Source: an uncultured Caryophanales bacterium
GTDB lineage: Bacteria; Bacillota_I; Bacilli_A; RF39; UBA660
Length of the DNA stretch: 64,000 nucleotides
Assembly: GCA_947169395.1 (NCBI GenBank)
Contig: CAMVPJ010000001.1
Coordinates: 50,986-114,985 of the forward strand
Direction of reading: 5' to 3'
The notes under the pieces were generated by a model, which was given only the letters and a program-made list of their open reading frames with translations, had not been told where the DNA came from and ran no database searches. The position numbers and the translations under genes were made by a program. Within the stretch, counting starts at the first letter, position 1. Each line of letters starts with the position of its first letter. Below are positions 46,776 through 55,261 of this stretch, piece by piece.

Positions 46776-48498
46776 ATTAAATACTTTAAACCATAGTTGC
46801 GCTCATTTAATGGCACAGGCTGTAAAACATTTATATCCAAATGCGATGTTTTGGGTAGGACCAGTAATAGAAGAAGGTTTCTATTATGACATTGATTTAA
46901 ATGGTGGCGTAATTACAGAAGATGATTTACCTAAGATTGAAAAGGAAATGAAGAAGCTTGCTAAGGATGGTAAGAGAATAGTAAGACGTGAACTAACTAA
47001 AGATGAAGCACTTGAAATGTTTAAGAATGATAAGTATAAAGTGGATCTAATTAATGATATGACTGGTGATACAGTTATTTCTGCTTATACACAGGGAGAT
47101 TTTACTGATCTTTGTCGTGGCCCACATGTAGAAAGTGTAAAACTACTTAAGAACTTTAAATTACTTAAAACTAGTGGAGCTTACTATAAAGGAGATTCTA
47201 AAAATCAAATGCTAACTAGAATATATGGTGTATGTTTTGAAACTAAAGAAGAGTTGGAAGCACATTTAACCGAGTTAGAAGAAGCAAAACAAAGAGATCA
47301 TAGAAAACTAGGTAAAGAATTAGGTATATTTATGACTGACGATTTAGTTGGAAGAGGACTTCCTATGTATTTACCTAATGGATATGTTATTTGGCAAGAG
47401 TTAGAGAATTATATTAAAGAAAAAGAAAGACGTTTAGGCTATATGCATGTAATGACTCCTGCAGTAGGTAATGTTGAGTTATATAAAACTTCAGGACACT
47501 GGGATCATTATAAAGAAAATATGTTTCCTAAGATGGATGTAGATGGTGAGTCTTTTGTACTTCGTCCAATGAACTGTCCACATCATATGATGATATACGC
47601 AAATAGTCTTCACTCATATAAGGATCTACCTATTAGAATAGGTGAGATTGCGCATGACTTTAGATATGAAGCAAGTGGAGCTTTAAAAGGTATTGAACGT
47701 GGAAGACACTTCTGTCAGAATGATGCTCACTTATTTGTAACTAAAGAACAGATTAAGGATGAATTTAAGAAAGTTGTAGATTTAATATTTGATGTATACA
47801 AGGATTTCAATATAACTAATTATAGATGTGTTTTATCATTGAGAGATCCTAGTGATAAAGAGAAGTATCACCCTGATGATGAAATGTGGGATAAGGCAGA
47901 GCAAGAGTTAAGAGATGTATTAAATGAACTTGGAATTGTATATACAGAAGAAATAGGAGAAGCTGCATTTTATGGACCTAAACTTGATGTAAATGTTCGT
48001 CCTGCAGTAGGAAATGAGATTACACTATCAACTTGTCAACTTGATTTCTGCTTACCTGCTAAGTTTGATTTAAAGTATGTTGACAAGGATGGTATGAAGA
48101 AAACTCCAGTAGTACTTCATAGAGCAATTCTAGGTTCACTAGATAGATTTATGGCATTCTTACTAGAGGAGACTAAAGGAATACTACCTTTATGGCTTGC
48201 TCCAACACAAATAAGTATATTGCCAGTAAATAATGAATATCACTTAGATTACGCAAAAGATATTTATAATAAATTAAATGAATTATTTAGATGTGAATTA
48301 AACAGCAAGGATGAAAAACTATCTTACAGAATGCGTGAGGCACAAACTAGTAAAATACCTTTAACTTTAATATTAGGAGATAAAGAAAAAGAAGAGAATC
48401 TAATTAGTTATAGAATGTTTGGTAGTCGTGAAACTAATACGCTATCTACTAACGAATTCGTTAATTATGTAAATGATAGAATTAAGTCTAAAAAATAA
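46750..48498 (+). CDS. thrS: Threonyl-tRNA synthetase without TGS domain
   Basis: Class II synthetase. At 582 residues it lacks the N-terminal TGS domain of most bacterial ThrRS (about 640) and starts directly with the editing domain (LNHSCAHLMAQAVKHLYP, HxxxH at 15/19; later DLCRGPH). The catalytic core has RPMNCPHHMMIY, RIGEIAHDFRYEASGAL, ERGRHFCQNDAHLF and HRAILGSLDRFMAF; an anticodon domain follows. AGGAGG lies within the upstream gene. A short form of this kind is also known from mycoplasmas. Confidence 0.95.
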   Translation: MINIKEDTKLNTLNHSCAHLMAQAVKHLYPNAMFWVGPVIEEGFYYDIDLNGGVITEDDLPKIEKEMKKLAKDGKRIVRRELTKDEALEMFKNDKYKVDLINDMTGDTVISAYTQGDFTDLCRGPHVESVKLLKNFKLLKTSGAYYKGDSKNQMLTRIYGVCFETKEELEAHLTELEEAKQRDHRKLGKELGIFMTDDLVGRGLPMYLPNGYVIWQELENYIKEKERRLGYMHVMTPAVGNVELYKTSGHWDHYKENMFPKMDVDGESFVLRPMNCPHHMMIYANSLHSYKDLPIRIGEIAHDFRYEASGALKGIERGRHFCQNDAHLFVTKEQIKDEFKKVVDLIFDVYKDFNITNYRCVLSLRDPSDKEKYHPDDEMWDKAEQELRDVLNELGIVYTEEIGEAAFYGPKLDVNVRPAVGNEITLSTCQLDFCLPAKFDLKYVDKDGMKKTPVVLHRAILGSLDRFMAFLLEETKGILPLWLAPTQISILPVNNEYHLDYAKDIYNKLNELFRCELNSKDEKLSYRMREAQTSKIPLTLILGDKEKEENLISYRMFGSRETNTLSTNEFVNYVNDRIKSKK

Positions 48499-48499
48499 T

Positions 48500-48528
48500 T
48501 TGCAATTTTACTAATTATTGTGTATAAT
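48500..48528 (+). promoter_or_regulatory. Promoter of the surface protein cluster
   Basis: TTGCAA (48500-48505), 17-nt spacer, TATAAT (48523-48528), the same -35/-10 pair as lysS. It starts 2 bases after the thrS stop. Confidence 0.8.
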
Positions 48529-48553
48529 TAACCTAAGATAAAGGTTGTGCGAT

Positions 48554-49039
48554 ATGGAAAAGAGTAATCATAGAGTGTTGCTTACACTTGTTGTAATAGT
48601 AATTATTGGTATATGTGGTATGGTAGGATATCTAATGCTTGATAAATCTGGTATGAAATTATCAGGTAATAGTACTACTAATGATTTAAAAACTAATAAT
48701 TTTGATATATCTATAACTACAAGTGATAATGATAAAGTAATTAGTATAGATAAAAATAATATAAAAGTATCTGGTACATTAGATGATACTTCTAGTGAGA
48801 TTAGATATAATTTAAATGTTAAAAATAAAGGTACTATAGATACATATTTATATAGTGTAGTAGTAGATGATACAAACTTAGATGTAAAAGTATTAAATGG
48901 TGATAAAGAGTTAACAGCTGATACTATTATTAAGTCTAAAGATAATCTAGATATTGTATTAGTAATAACAAAAAAGAATGAAGAAAGTATTGATTTTGAT
49001 ACTAATATAAAGTTTGTGTTTAATCAGTATAATAAGTAG
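48554..49039 (+). CDS. Membrane-anchored exported protein, unknown
   Basis: 161 residues from ATG 48554 (AAAGG 9 bases upstream; the in-frame TTG at 48545 is too close). N-terminal signal anchor (LLTLVVIVIIGICGMVGYLML), then a Ser/Thr/Asp-rich domain that looks like a single immunoglobulin-type beta-sandwich (SSEIRYNLNVKNKGTIDTYLYSVVV). First gene of a row of four envelope genes. Confidence 0.7.
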   Translation: MEKSNHRVLLTLVVIVIIGICGMVGYLMLDKSGMKLSGNSTTNDLKTNNFDISITTSDNDKVISIDKNNIKVSGTLDDTSSEIRYNLNVKNKGTIDTYLYSVVVDDTNLDVKVLNGDKELTADTIIKSKDNLDIVLVITKKNEESIDFDTNIKFVFNQYNK

Positions 49040-49048
49040 GAGTCATTT

Positions 49049-49933
49049 ATGAAATTAATATATAGACTAATACTTATACTTGTAGTTACATTTTTTATTA
49101 ATTCAACTATTTATGCTTATACTATATACAGTGTCGGAGATGAAGTTACATATAATAATATAAATTATTATGTAATTAAAGATAGCAGTAGTGATGATGA
49201 TAGTGTAACAATGTTAAAGTCAGAACCACTTACAGTAGATGAAGTAAATCAATATGGAGTAGGACATATCAATAGATATACATATGATACAGTGGGAATA
49301 GTATATGATAATAATGGCTATGGAGGCATGGCATATTATAGTAGTGAAACTTGTGGATATGTAAATGGTAGATATGTAAATTCTGGATGTACAATAGATT
49401 ATGCACAAAGCGAGGTAAAATATGTAGTAGATGCATGGAAGGCAGTCCAAGCCTCAGCAGCAAGTGAAGCAAGATTGTTCACAATAGAAGAAGTAACAAG
49501 TTTAGGATATGAGTGGTTTGTTAATGGAAGTACAGAATTTTGGAAAAAAACTGAAAATGTACCAAGTTGGTTATATAATGAAAATTATTGGTATTGGCTA
49601 GATAGTCAATATAATGATTCTTCTTCAGGCGTTTGGGGCGTGATCTACAATGGCGGCTTGTACTACAATGAAGTCGGCAGCGACGGCGTTGTTCGTCCCG
49701 TTATAACTTTAAAAAAAACTACACTTGGAGATGAAGATGAAAGTATAAAAGAAGATGTTGAAGTATTACCAGATAGTAAGAATAATGTTGATAAAAAAGA
49801 AACTACTACAAAAGTAAAAGTTGAAAATACATATATGAGTCAAACATTAATCGTAATGATTATTGGTTTTATAAGTATATGTAGTGGTGTGGTTATATAC
49901 TATTTAATTAAAAATAAGAAAACAAATAATTAG
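49049..49933 (+). CDS. Surface protein A, DUF6273-like, with C-terminal anchor
   Basis: 294 residues. Signal peptide (1-23, ending IYA), conserved domain SVGDEVTYNNINYYVIKDSS, a variable middle, then WLDSQYNDSSSGVWG and VVRPVITLKK, a pattern like the DUF6273/C-type-lectin-like repeats of gut Firmicutes. An acidic-basic stalk leads to one C-terminal membrane helix and KNKK. About 75 bases near the variable core (49628-49702) are roughly 57 % GC by my count, against about 30 % around it. The next gene is a paralogue. Confidence 0.78.
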   Translation: MKLIYRLILILVVTFFINSTIYAYTIYSVGDEVTYNNINYYVIKDSSSDDDSVTMLKSEPLTVDEVNQYGVGHINRYTYDTVGIVYDNNGYGGMAYYSSETCGYVNGRYVNSGCTIDYAQSEVKYVVDAWKAVQASAASEARLFTIEEVTSLGYEWFVNGSTEFWKKTENVPSWLYNENYWYWLDSQYNDSSSGVWGVIYNGGLYYNEVGSDGVVRPVITLKKTTLGDEDESIKEDVEVLPDSKNNVDKKETTTKVKVENTYMSQTLIVMIIGFISICSGVVIYYLIKNKKTNN

Positions 49934-49945
49934 TAGGAGTCATTT

Positions 49946-50884
49946 ATGAAATTAATATATAGACTAATATTTATACTTGTAGTTACATTTTTTATTAATT
50001 CAACTATTTATGCTTATACTATATACAGTGTCGGAGATGAAGTTACATATAATAATATAAATTATTATGTAATTAAAGATAGCAGTAGTGATGATGATAG
50101 TGTAACAATGTTAAAGTCAGAACCACTTACAGTAGATGAAGTAAATCAATATGGAGTGGGACATGTAAACAGATATACGTCTTCGTCAAAGGGAACAGCA
50201 TACAATAATAATGGTTATGGAGGCATGGCATATTATACAAGTGAGACTTGTGGCTATTCAGGGTGCTGTTATGTGGAAATAGGCTGTAAAAATGATTATG
50301 CATCAAGTGAAGTAAAATATGTGGTAGATGCTTGGAAAACTGCAAAAGCACCATTAGCATCAGAAGCCAGATTGATTTCTAAAGACGAATATCAAGAAGA
50401 TTGTATAAATGAACAATATCACTCAACACCGTCAAGTATTGATACAAGATATATACCGCAATTTGATTGGATGTTTAATAACGATTATAATTATTGGACA
50501 AATACTTCGTACGCAGATTCGTCGGCGAATCTGTGGGGAGTTAGTAGCGATGGATACTTGAAAAAATTCAGTGTTAGTAGCTATTATGGTCTTTTTGGAG
50601 TTGTTCGCCCCGTTATAACTTTAAAGAAAACTATACTTGGAGATGAAGAAAAAAGCATAGAAGAAGACAATGAAGATGAAGGTGTTATAGATAATAATCC
50701 TGATGAAGTATTACCAGATAATAAGAATAGCGTTGATAAAAAAGAAACTACTACAAAAGTAAAAGTTGAAAATACATATATGAGTCAAACATTAATCGTA
50801 ATGATTATTGGTTTTATAAGTATATGTAGTGGTGTAGTTATATACTATTTAATTAAAAATAAGAAAATAATAAGTAGGAGATGA
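49946..50884 (+). CDS. Surface protein B, tandem paralogue of A
   Basis: 312 residues. The first 73 residues are the same as in protein A except at one or two positions, including the leader and ribosome binding site (TAGGAGTCATTT), and the last 45 are nearly identical. The middle (about 80-235) differs, with other cysteines (CGYSGCCYVEIGC) and a different WGVSSDGYL core before GVVRPVITLKK. The sequence conservation at both ends with divergence in between suggests recent duplication followed by exchange of the centre. Probably on the cell surface, held by a C-terminal membrane helix. Confidence 0.78.
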   Translation: MKLIYRLIFILVVTFFINSTIYAYTIYSVGDEVTYNNINYYVIKDSSSDDDSVTMLKSEPLTVDEVNQYGVGHVNRYTSSSKGTAYNNNGYGGMAYYTSETCGYSGCCYVEIGCKNDYASSEVKYVVDAWKTAKAPLASEARLISKDEYQEDCINEQYHSTPSSIDTRYIPQFDWMFNNDYNYWTNTSYADSSANLWGVSSDGYLKKFSVSSYYGLFGVVRPVITLKKTILGDEEKSIEEDNEDEGVIDNNPDEVLPDNKNSVDKKETTTKVKVENTYMSQTLIVMIIGFISICSGVVIYYLIKNKKIISRR

Positions 50885-50886
50885 AT

Positions 50887-51507
50887 ATGAAGAAAGAACT
50901 TAATTTAGCAAATGTATTAATATCGCTTATAATGCTTGCGGTAGGAGTGATATTAGTTATTAATTCTGAAGCTATGATTAATATGATGTCATGGTTTATT
51001 GGAATTGTTATAATACTTATAAGTATTATTAGAATAATATATTTATTTAATGATAAGATACTTAATACTACAATGCTTGCAGTAAATATTTTACTTATGA
51101 TATTTGGAGTAGTATTAATTAGTTTTCCATCTATTGTAGATATCGCAATTAAAGTAGTATTTGGTTCTTGGATATTATTTGCCGGAGTAAAAAGACTTAT
51201 TCTTGCAATTGCAGTATCAAGAGTAGATAAGCAAAGTTATAAAACATTTTTAATAAGTGCGCTTATAATGCTTGCTTTAGGAGTACTTGTATTAATTAAT
51301 TTATACAACTTAGTTGGAGTATTCTTAATTATATATTCATTAACAGAAATAGTAAATTACATATATTTCTTAATTAACAGAAATAAATATGGAAATTTAT
51401 TTGATAAAGAAGAGTATGATAATGAAAACAAAAGAGTAAAGAAGAAGCAACTGATAACCAAAGAAATTAAAGATAAAAAAGCAATTGAAGCAGATATTGA
51501 AGAATAA
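50887..51507 (+). CDS. DUF308/HdeD-like membrane protein
   Basis: 206 residues from ATG 50887 (TAGGAG 6 bases upstream; the ATG at 50881 is too near). Six predicted membrane helices in two repeats of three, with short loops (VLISLIMLAVGVILVINSEA, ALIMLALGVLVLINLYNLVG), as in the HdeD/DUF308 family. The C-terminal 45 residues are charged and cytosolic. Last gene of the surface cluster. Function unknown; HdeD of Escherichia is connected with acid resistance. Confidence 0.8.
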   Translation: MKKELNLANVLISLIMLAVGVILVINSEAMINMMSWFIGIVIILISIIRIIYLFNDKILNTTMLAVNILLMIFGVVLISFPSIVDIAIKVVFGSWILFAGVKRLILAIAVSRVDKQSYKTFLISALIMLALGVLVLINLYNLVGVFLIIYSLTEIVNYIYFLINRNKYGNLFDKEEYDNENKRVKKKQLITKEIKDKKAIEADIEE

Positions 51508-51530
51508 AAGATAAATCTTTTATTTTTTTT
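51504..51530 (+). terminator. Terminator
   Basis: ATAAAAGAT/ATCTTTTAT hairpin overlapping the stop codon, followed by a T tract. Confidence 0.75.
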
Positions 51531-51542
51531 GTGGATAAATGC

Positions 51543-51571
51543 TTGTTAAATTATAAAAAATATGGTAATAT
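51543..51571 (+). promoter_or_regulatory. rplS promoter
   Basis: TTGTTA (51543-51548), 17-nt spacer ending TGG, TAATAT (51566-51571). Confidence 0.65.
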
Positions 51572-51577
51572 TATATA

Positions 51578-51648
51578 CGTGTTCCGCTTATAACGTTTTA
51601 TATGTATTCATTATAATGAGCATAATATAAAAGAAAGGTTGTGACATT
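51578..51648 (+). promoter_or_regulatory. rplS leader, possible L19 autoregulatory RNA
   Basis: About 70 nt precede rplS. The segment GTGTTCCGCTTATAACG (51579 onward) can pair (GCTTATA with TATAATGAGC, bulged) around a short loop, with a palindrome TCATTATAATGA at 51608-51619. The position and the GTTCCGCTT motif recall the L19 leader of bacilli, but I could not verify the fold. Confidence 0.4.
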
Positions 51649-52002
51649 GTGAATTTAGTTGATAAGATAACTGAAAAACAAATGAGAACTGATATTCCTG
51701 AGTTTCGCGTTGGTGATACTGTAAAAGTAAATATCAAGATTGATGAAAAAGATGCTCGTGGAAATATTAAAACAAGAATCCAAACTTATGAAGGTCTTGT
51801 TATGAAAATTCAAGGTTCAAGAATTAGTAAAACATTTACAGTAAGAAAAATGTCTGGTAATGTTGGTACTATGAAAACTTTCCCAATGCATTCACCTCGT
51901 ATTGATTCAGTTGAGGTTGTAAGACGTGGTAAAGTTAGACGTGCAAAACTAAATTATGTATTAAAATCAGTTAAAACTCCTAAAATTAAGGAAAGAGCAT
52001 AA
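51649..52002 (+). CDS. rplS: 50S ribosomal protein L19
   Basis: 117 residues from a GTG start (GAAAGGTTGTGAC upstream). Typical L19: FRVGDTVKVNIKI, RIQTYEGLVMKIQG, FTVRKMSGNVG and FPMHSPRIDSVEVVRRGKVRRAKL. It stands alone, not in an rpsP-trmD-rplS operon, and the signal peptidase gene follows. Confidence 0.97.
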   Translation: MNLVDKITEKQMRTDIPEFRVGDTVKVNIKIDEKDARGNIKTRIQTYEGLVMKIQGSRISKTFTVRKMSGNVGTMKTFPMHSPRIDSVEVVRRGKVRRAKLNYVLKSVKTPKIKERA

Positions 52003-52018
52003 TTTATCGCACAATTAT

Positions 52019-52041
52019 TAAGGCTCTAGTAGCCTTATTTT
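52019..52041 (+). terminator. Terminator or attenuator after rplS
   Basis: TAAGGCT/AGCCTTA hairpin (52019-52025 with 52031-52037), then TTTT. The lepB ribosome binding site follows within 5 bases, so partial read-through is likely to feed lepB. Confidence 0.7.
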
Positions 52042-52055
52042 AGTAGGTGATGATA

Positions 52056-52565
52056 ATGAGAATTATAAAAGAATTAATACCATATGTAGTGATTGTATTA
52101 GTAGTCGTGTTAATTAGAACATTTATTGCAACTCCTGTAATAGTTTCAGGTTCATCTATGGATCCAACACTTAAAAATGGTCAAGTTTTAATACTTAATA
52201 AACTAGCTAAAAAATATATGCGTGATGATATTGTTGTAATTGATGCTAAAATAAATGGTAAGAAAGAACGTATAGTTAAAAGAATAATTGGTCTTCCTGG
52301 TGAGACTTTAGAATACAATGATGGATTCTTATACATAAATGGTAAAAGAACGCATGATGATTTTGTTAGTCTAACTCGTGATTTTACTTTAGAGGATGTT
52401 ACTGGTAAAAAGAAAATACCTGAAGGTTATTACTTTGTAATGGGAGATAATCGTCGTAATTCCCTAGACAGTAGAGACTCGCGTGTTGGACTTGTTAAAA
52501 AGAGTGATATAATAGGAAAGCCAATATTAAGAATATGGCCATTAAATAAAATAGGAACTATATAG
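52056..52565 (+). CDS. lepB: Signal peptidase I
   Basis: Cleaves signal peptides. 169 residues from ATG 52056 (TAGGTGAT upstream; in-frame GTG 52047 and ATG 52050 are inside or too near the site). N-terminal anchor (YVVIVLVVVLIRTFI), catalytic Ser in VSGSSMDPTL (near 33), catalytic Lys in VKRIIGLPGE (near 75), and GDNRRNSLDSR near the end. One membrane helix, as in Gram-positive type I enzymes. It would mature the surface proteins encoded just upstream. Confidence 0.95.
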   Translation: MRIIKELIPYVVIVLVVVLIRTFIATPVIVSGSSMDPTLKNGQVLILNKLAKKYMRDDIVVIDAKINGKKERIVKRIIGLPGETLEYNDGFLYINGKRTHDDFVSLTRDFTLEDVTGKKKIPEGYYFVMGDNRRNSLDSRDSRVGLVKKSDIIGKPILRIWPLNKIGTI

Positions 52566-52592
52566 GTTTCTGTTTTTAAACTGAGGTGTGTT

Positions 52593-53996
52593 ATGTTTGA
52601 GGATAATTCAAGTTCATCTGGTAGAGTTAAAGGCTCTATTAAAGATAGATTAATTAGTTTTTTATATCGTAAGCGTTTTAGAATTAAACTAATAAAAAAT
52701 AAACTTATAAAAAAAGAGACTAGAGTTATATTTATCTTTCATAAAAAAATGGAAGTTAAAAATTATCGAGATTTAAAACAACTAGGTGATAAAGTAATAG
52801 AAGTTGATATAAAAAAAGAAAAGTTTGATTTTGATAAATATGATTATTATATTATTGAACCAATTAAGAAAAAAGGTATTGATACAGAAACTATTAAAAA
52901 TGTAGAAAACAATAAGAATGTTATTAATACTAGTAAGAATTTGCTTAATACTATAAAGAAGGATATTAAAAAAGTAGATATTAATTTAAAGTATCCTGAT
53001 ATACATAAAGAGGATTTAGCTAGTGAGATTAATAGTGTTACTAATAATATTAATAAATTAAAGATAGAATTAACTAAATTAGATAGTATTGATACAAGTA
53101 GGCTTGATAATTTTAAAGTACCTAGTAGTGAAGAAGAACTAAAAAAATCTTATGAGATAATAGATTATTATGAAAATATAATTAATGATAAAGAAAAAGA
53201 TAATACTATTGTAGAATCTATTAGTAATGTATCTTTTAAGAGGAATGTTGGAATTAATGTTAATAATGATGTTGCTAGCAATATTAAAACTAGTGAAGAT
53301 ATTAGTATGAATAAAAAGAATACTAGTAGTATTAAAAATATAAAGATATATAAGACAAGTAAAAAAGATATAGATAAGAAAGTAGAGTCTAAAAAAACTA
53401 TTAAAGTATTAAACAAGTTTGATGGTTATAAGATTAGACAACTTAAAAGGAATGAAGAAATAGTAAAAAAAGATGTTGATAATGCAACTCATATTATTGA
53501 TAAGATGAATAAAGAAGTAGATAAAGTAACTAAAGAGGTAAGTCGTATTACTAAAACTACTGGTTATACTCGTATGATTGCGTCATGTCTTAGAGTCGCA
53601 ACAGGTATATTAACACTTCCTTTTAGTAAATTTAATCTGTTTAATATTACGCTTGGATCTGCTTTAATAAATAGAGGTTTAAAGGATTTGCGTAAAGGAT
53701 TAGATACTAAAAGTGAGGTTAAAATAAATTATAAGTATGAAGATTTATCTAATATGATTAAAGCAATTAAAGATAAAACTAAATTAACTGAGTTACTTAT
53801 AATGGATTCATTAACTGAGATTAAATCTATTAAAGAGTCTACTTATTTAGGGGAAAATAATATTAAAGATTTAAACAAATTAGAGGAAAATCTTAATAAG
53901 AAATTAAAAGAAATAGATAAACTTAATAAGAAATTGAATAAGCAAGATGAAAGAAATAAGATTAAAATAAAGAAAGTAAACGATAAGAAGGTGTAA
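52593..53996 (+). CDS. Unknown basic coiled-coil protein with hydrophobic segment
   Basis: 467 residues, very Lys/Asn rich. The first 95 residues are a compact domain (RVIFIFHKKMEVKNYRDLKQ, DYYIIEPIKKKGI), then helices and coiled coils, then one hydrophobic stretch near 345-375 (MIASCLRVATGILTLPFSKF) flanked by coiled coils to the end. A GAGGTGTG site precedes the ATG. The next gene starts one base after it with TTG. Not recognised. Confidence 0.68.
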   Translation: MFEDNSSSSGRVKGSIKDRLISFLYRKRFRIKLIKNKLIKKETRVIFIFHKKMEVKNYRDLKQLGDKVIEVDIKKEKFDFDKYDYYIIEPIKKKGIDTETIKNVENNKNVINTSKNLLNTIKKDIKKVDINLKYPDIHKEDLASEINSVTNNINKLKIELTKLDSIDTSRLDNFKVPSSEEELKKSYEIIDYYENIINDKEKDNTIVESISNVSFKRNVGINVNNDVASNIKTSEDISMNKKNTSSIKNIKIYKTSKKDIDKKVESKKTIKVLNKFDGYKIRQLKRNEEIVKKDVDNATHIIDKMNKEVDKVTKEVSRITKTTGYTRMIASCLRVATGILTLPFSKFNLFNITLGSALINRGLKDLRKGLDTKSEVKINYKYEDLSNMIKAIKDKTKLTELLIMDSLTEIKSIKESTYLGENNIKDLNKLEENLNKKLKEIDKLNKKLNKQDERNKIKIKKVNDKKV

Positions 53997-53997
53997 T

Positions 53998-54369
53998 TTG
54001 AAAAAAATAGAATTAATTAATTTAATTAATAGTATGGAACTTGATAAAGATTGTTTTGTAGTTTTATCATCAAGTGCTTTAGTACTTCGTGGTATTTTGG
54101 AGAGTGCTAATGATTTAGATATTGCAGTTACAAATAAAGGATTAGAACATTTAAAAGATAAATATAATCTTACAAATAAAGATAATGATTGGTATAAAGT
54201 AACTGATGATATAGAGTGTGTATTAGATAATATGGAAGGTAAAAAGGAACTCCTTGGTAATTATTATGTTCAAGATATTAATGATTATTTAGAATATTTA
54301 AAGAGTAGTAATAGAGAAAAAGATAAATTAAGAATATCAATGGTTGAGGAATACATAAGGACAAGATAG
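53998..54369 (+). CDS. Small nucleotidyltransferase-fold protein
   Basis: 123 residues from a TTG start (AAGAAGGTG upstream). VVLSSSALVLRGILESANDLDIAV has the layout of the minimal nucleotidyltransferase motif (Ser-Ser in a loop, then hydrophobic-Asp-x-Asp), followed by LEHLKDKYNL and a VLDNM strand. The first glycine of the usual GS pair is replaced by Ser. Families with this fold include kanamycin nucleotidyltransferases, AbiEii and MNT antitoxins. Target unknown. No HEPN partner is visible nearby. Confidence 0.65.
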   Translation: MKKIELINLINSMELDKDCFVVLSSSALVLRGILESANDLDIAVTNKGLEHLKDKYNLTNKDNDWYKVTDDIECVLDNMEGKKELLGNYYVQDINDYLEYLKSSNREKDKLRISMVEEYIRTR

Positions 54370-54386
54370 TTCTTTTTTCTATTATA

Positions 54387-54395
54387 TGATACAAT
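54387..54395 (+). promoter_or_regulatory. Extended -10 promoter
   Basis: TGA followed by TACAAT (54390-54395), about 58 bases upstream of the small membrane gene. A TTGACA at 54413-54418 lies downstream without a matching -10. Confidence 0.45.
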
Positions 54396-54452
54396 ATAGG
54401 TATAAATACAACTTGACATGTTATCAAAATTTATATAGAAAGGAGTATAGTT

Positions 54453-54689
54453 ATGGAAAAAAATAAAGCTTTCAGCTTTTTTGGACAATTTGTGCGTGAT
54501 ACTATTACGGCAATGATTATATGGCCATTAGTAGATTTGTTTTTTCGCGTTGTAATTGATAAAAAAGAGTTCGTTTATTCAGTGTCACAACATATATATA
54601 GTCCGATAATGTTTGGATTCTTTTCAGCACTTTTCACAATGATTTTGCGAAATAGGGCTTCAAAAAAGTCTAAATCTTCGACAAAATAG
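54453..54689 (+). CDS. Small two-helix membrane protein
   Basis: 78 residues. Two predicted membrane helices (DTITAMIIWPLVDLFFRVVI, about 16-36, and PIMFGFFSALFTMIL, about 51-66) and a basic, Ser-rich tail (NRASKKSKSS). AAAGGAG precedes the ATG. No family recognised. Confidence 0.7.
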   Translation: MEKNKAFSFFGQFVRDTITAMIIWPLVDLFFRVVIDKKEFVYSVSQHIYSPIMFGFFSALFTMILRNRASKKSKSSTK

Positions 54690-54727
54690 ATTTGATATTA
54701 GGAGAATGTAAAAATTCTCTTTTTATA

Positions 54728-54736
54728 TGTTATAAT
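54728..54736 (+). promoter_or_regulatory. Extended -10 promoter of the YgjV/C39 cassette
   Basis: TGT followed by TATAAT (54731-54736). Transcription would start near 54743, which favours the ATG codons at 54755/54758 as starts. Confidence 0.55.
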
Positions 54737-54754
54737 ATTGTTATGGTGGTATCA

Positions 54755-55261
54755 ATGATGTATATATTCGCACAAATATTAGGTTTTATTGCATTTATAG
54801 TTTCACTTTATGCATATCAAAGAGTTAAAAAAAGGGATATACTCTTATGTATGGTTATATCAAATATAATTAATTTAATTCATTATTTAATGCTAGGTGC
54901 TTACAGTGGATGTATAACTAAAACACTTGCAATACTAAGAGATACTTTTATTGTCTTAAAAGAAAAGAATAAAAGATTATCAAGTGTATTATTTCTAATA
55001 ATATTTATTCTAATATATATTTTAGTTTCTATATATACATTTACTAATATATTATCACTATTTCCACTAGTAGCGGCTATTATCTATATTATTCCTACTT
55101 GGTTAGGCGATAGCAAAATAGTAAAAAAGACAGCCTTGTTTTGTTATTTATTATGGCTAATATATAATATTTATGTATTATCAATTGCAGGAGTGACTGC
55201 TAATATAATATCAATAGTATCAATTATAATAGGTTTAAAGAGAGGAGTGAATAATAAATGA
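54755..55261 (+). CDS. YgjV-family inner membrane protein (first copy)
   Basis: 168 residues. Six predicted membrane helices. The opening IFAQILGFIAFIVSLYAYQ followed by KKRDILLCMVISNIINLIHYL and LGAYSGCITKTLAILRDTF is the signature of the YgjV family (PF10688), whose function is not known. Start chosen as ATG 54755 with GGTGGT upstream. Its TGA overlaps the ATG of the next gene by 4 bases (ATGA), so the two are translationally coupled. Confidence 0.83.
   Translation: MMYIFAQILGFIAFIVSLYAYQRVKKRDILLCMVISNIINLIHYLMLGAYSGCITKTLAILRDTFIVLKEKNKRLSSVLFLIIFILIYILVSIYTFTNILSLFPLVAAIIYIIPTWLGDSKIVKKTALFCYLLWLIYNIYVLSIAGVTANIISIVSIIIGLKRGVNNK

Noticed and set aside
49220..49472. Two minus-strand frames inside surface protein A
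   Set aside because: Both are shadow frames of the conserved surface protein; similar shadows occur in its paralogue.
49619..50600. Diversity-generating retroelement target
   Set aside because: The variable centre with C-lectin-like ending invites this idea, but there is no reverse transcriptase or template repeat in the window and the differences are not limited to adenines.
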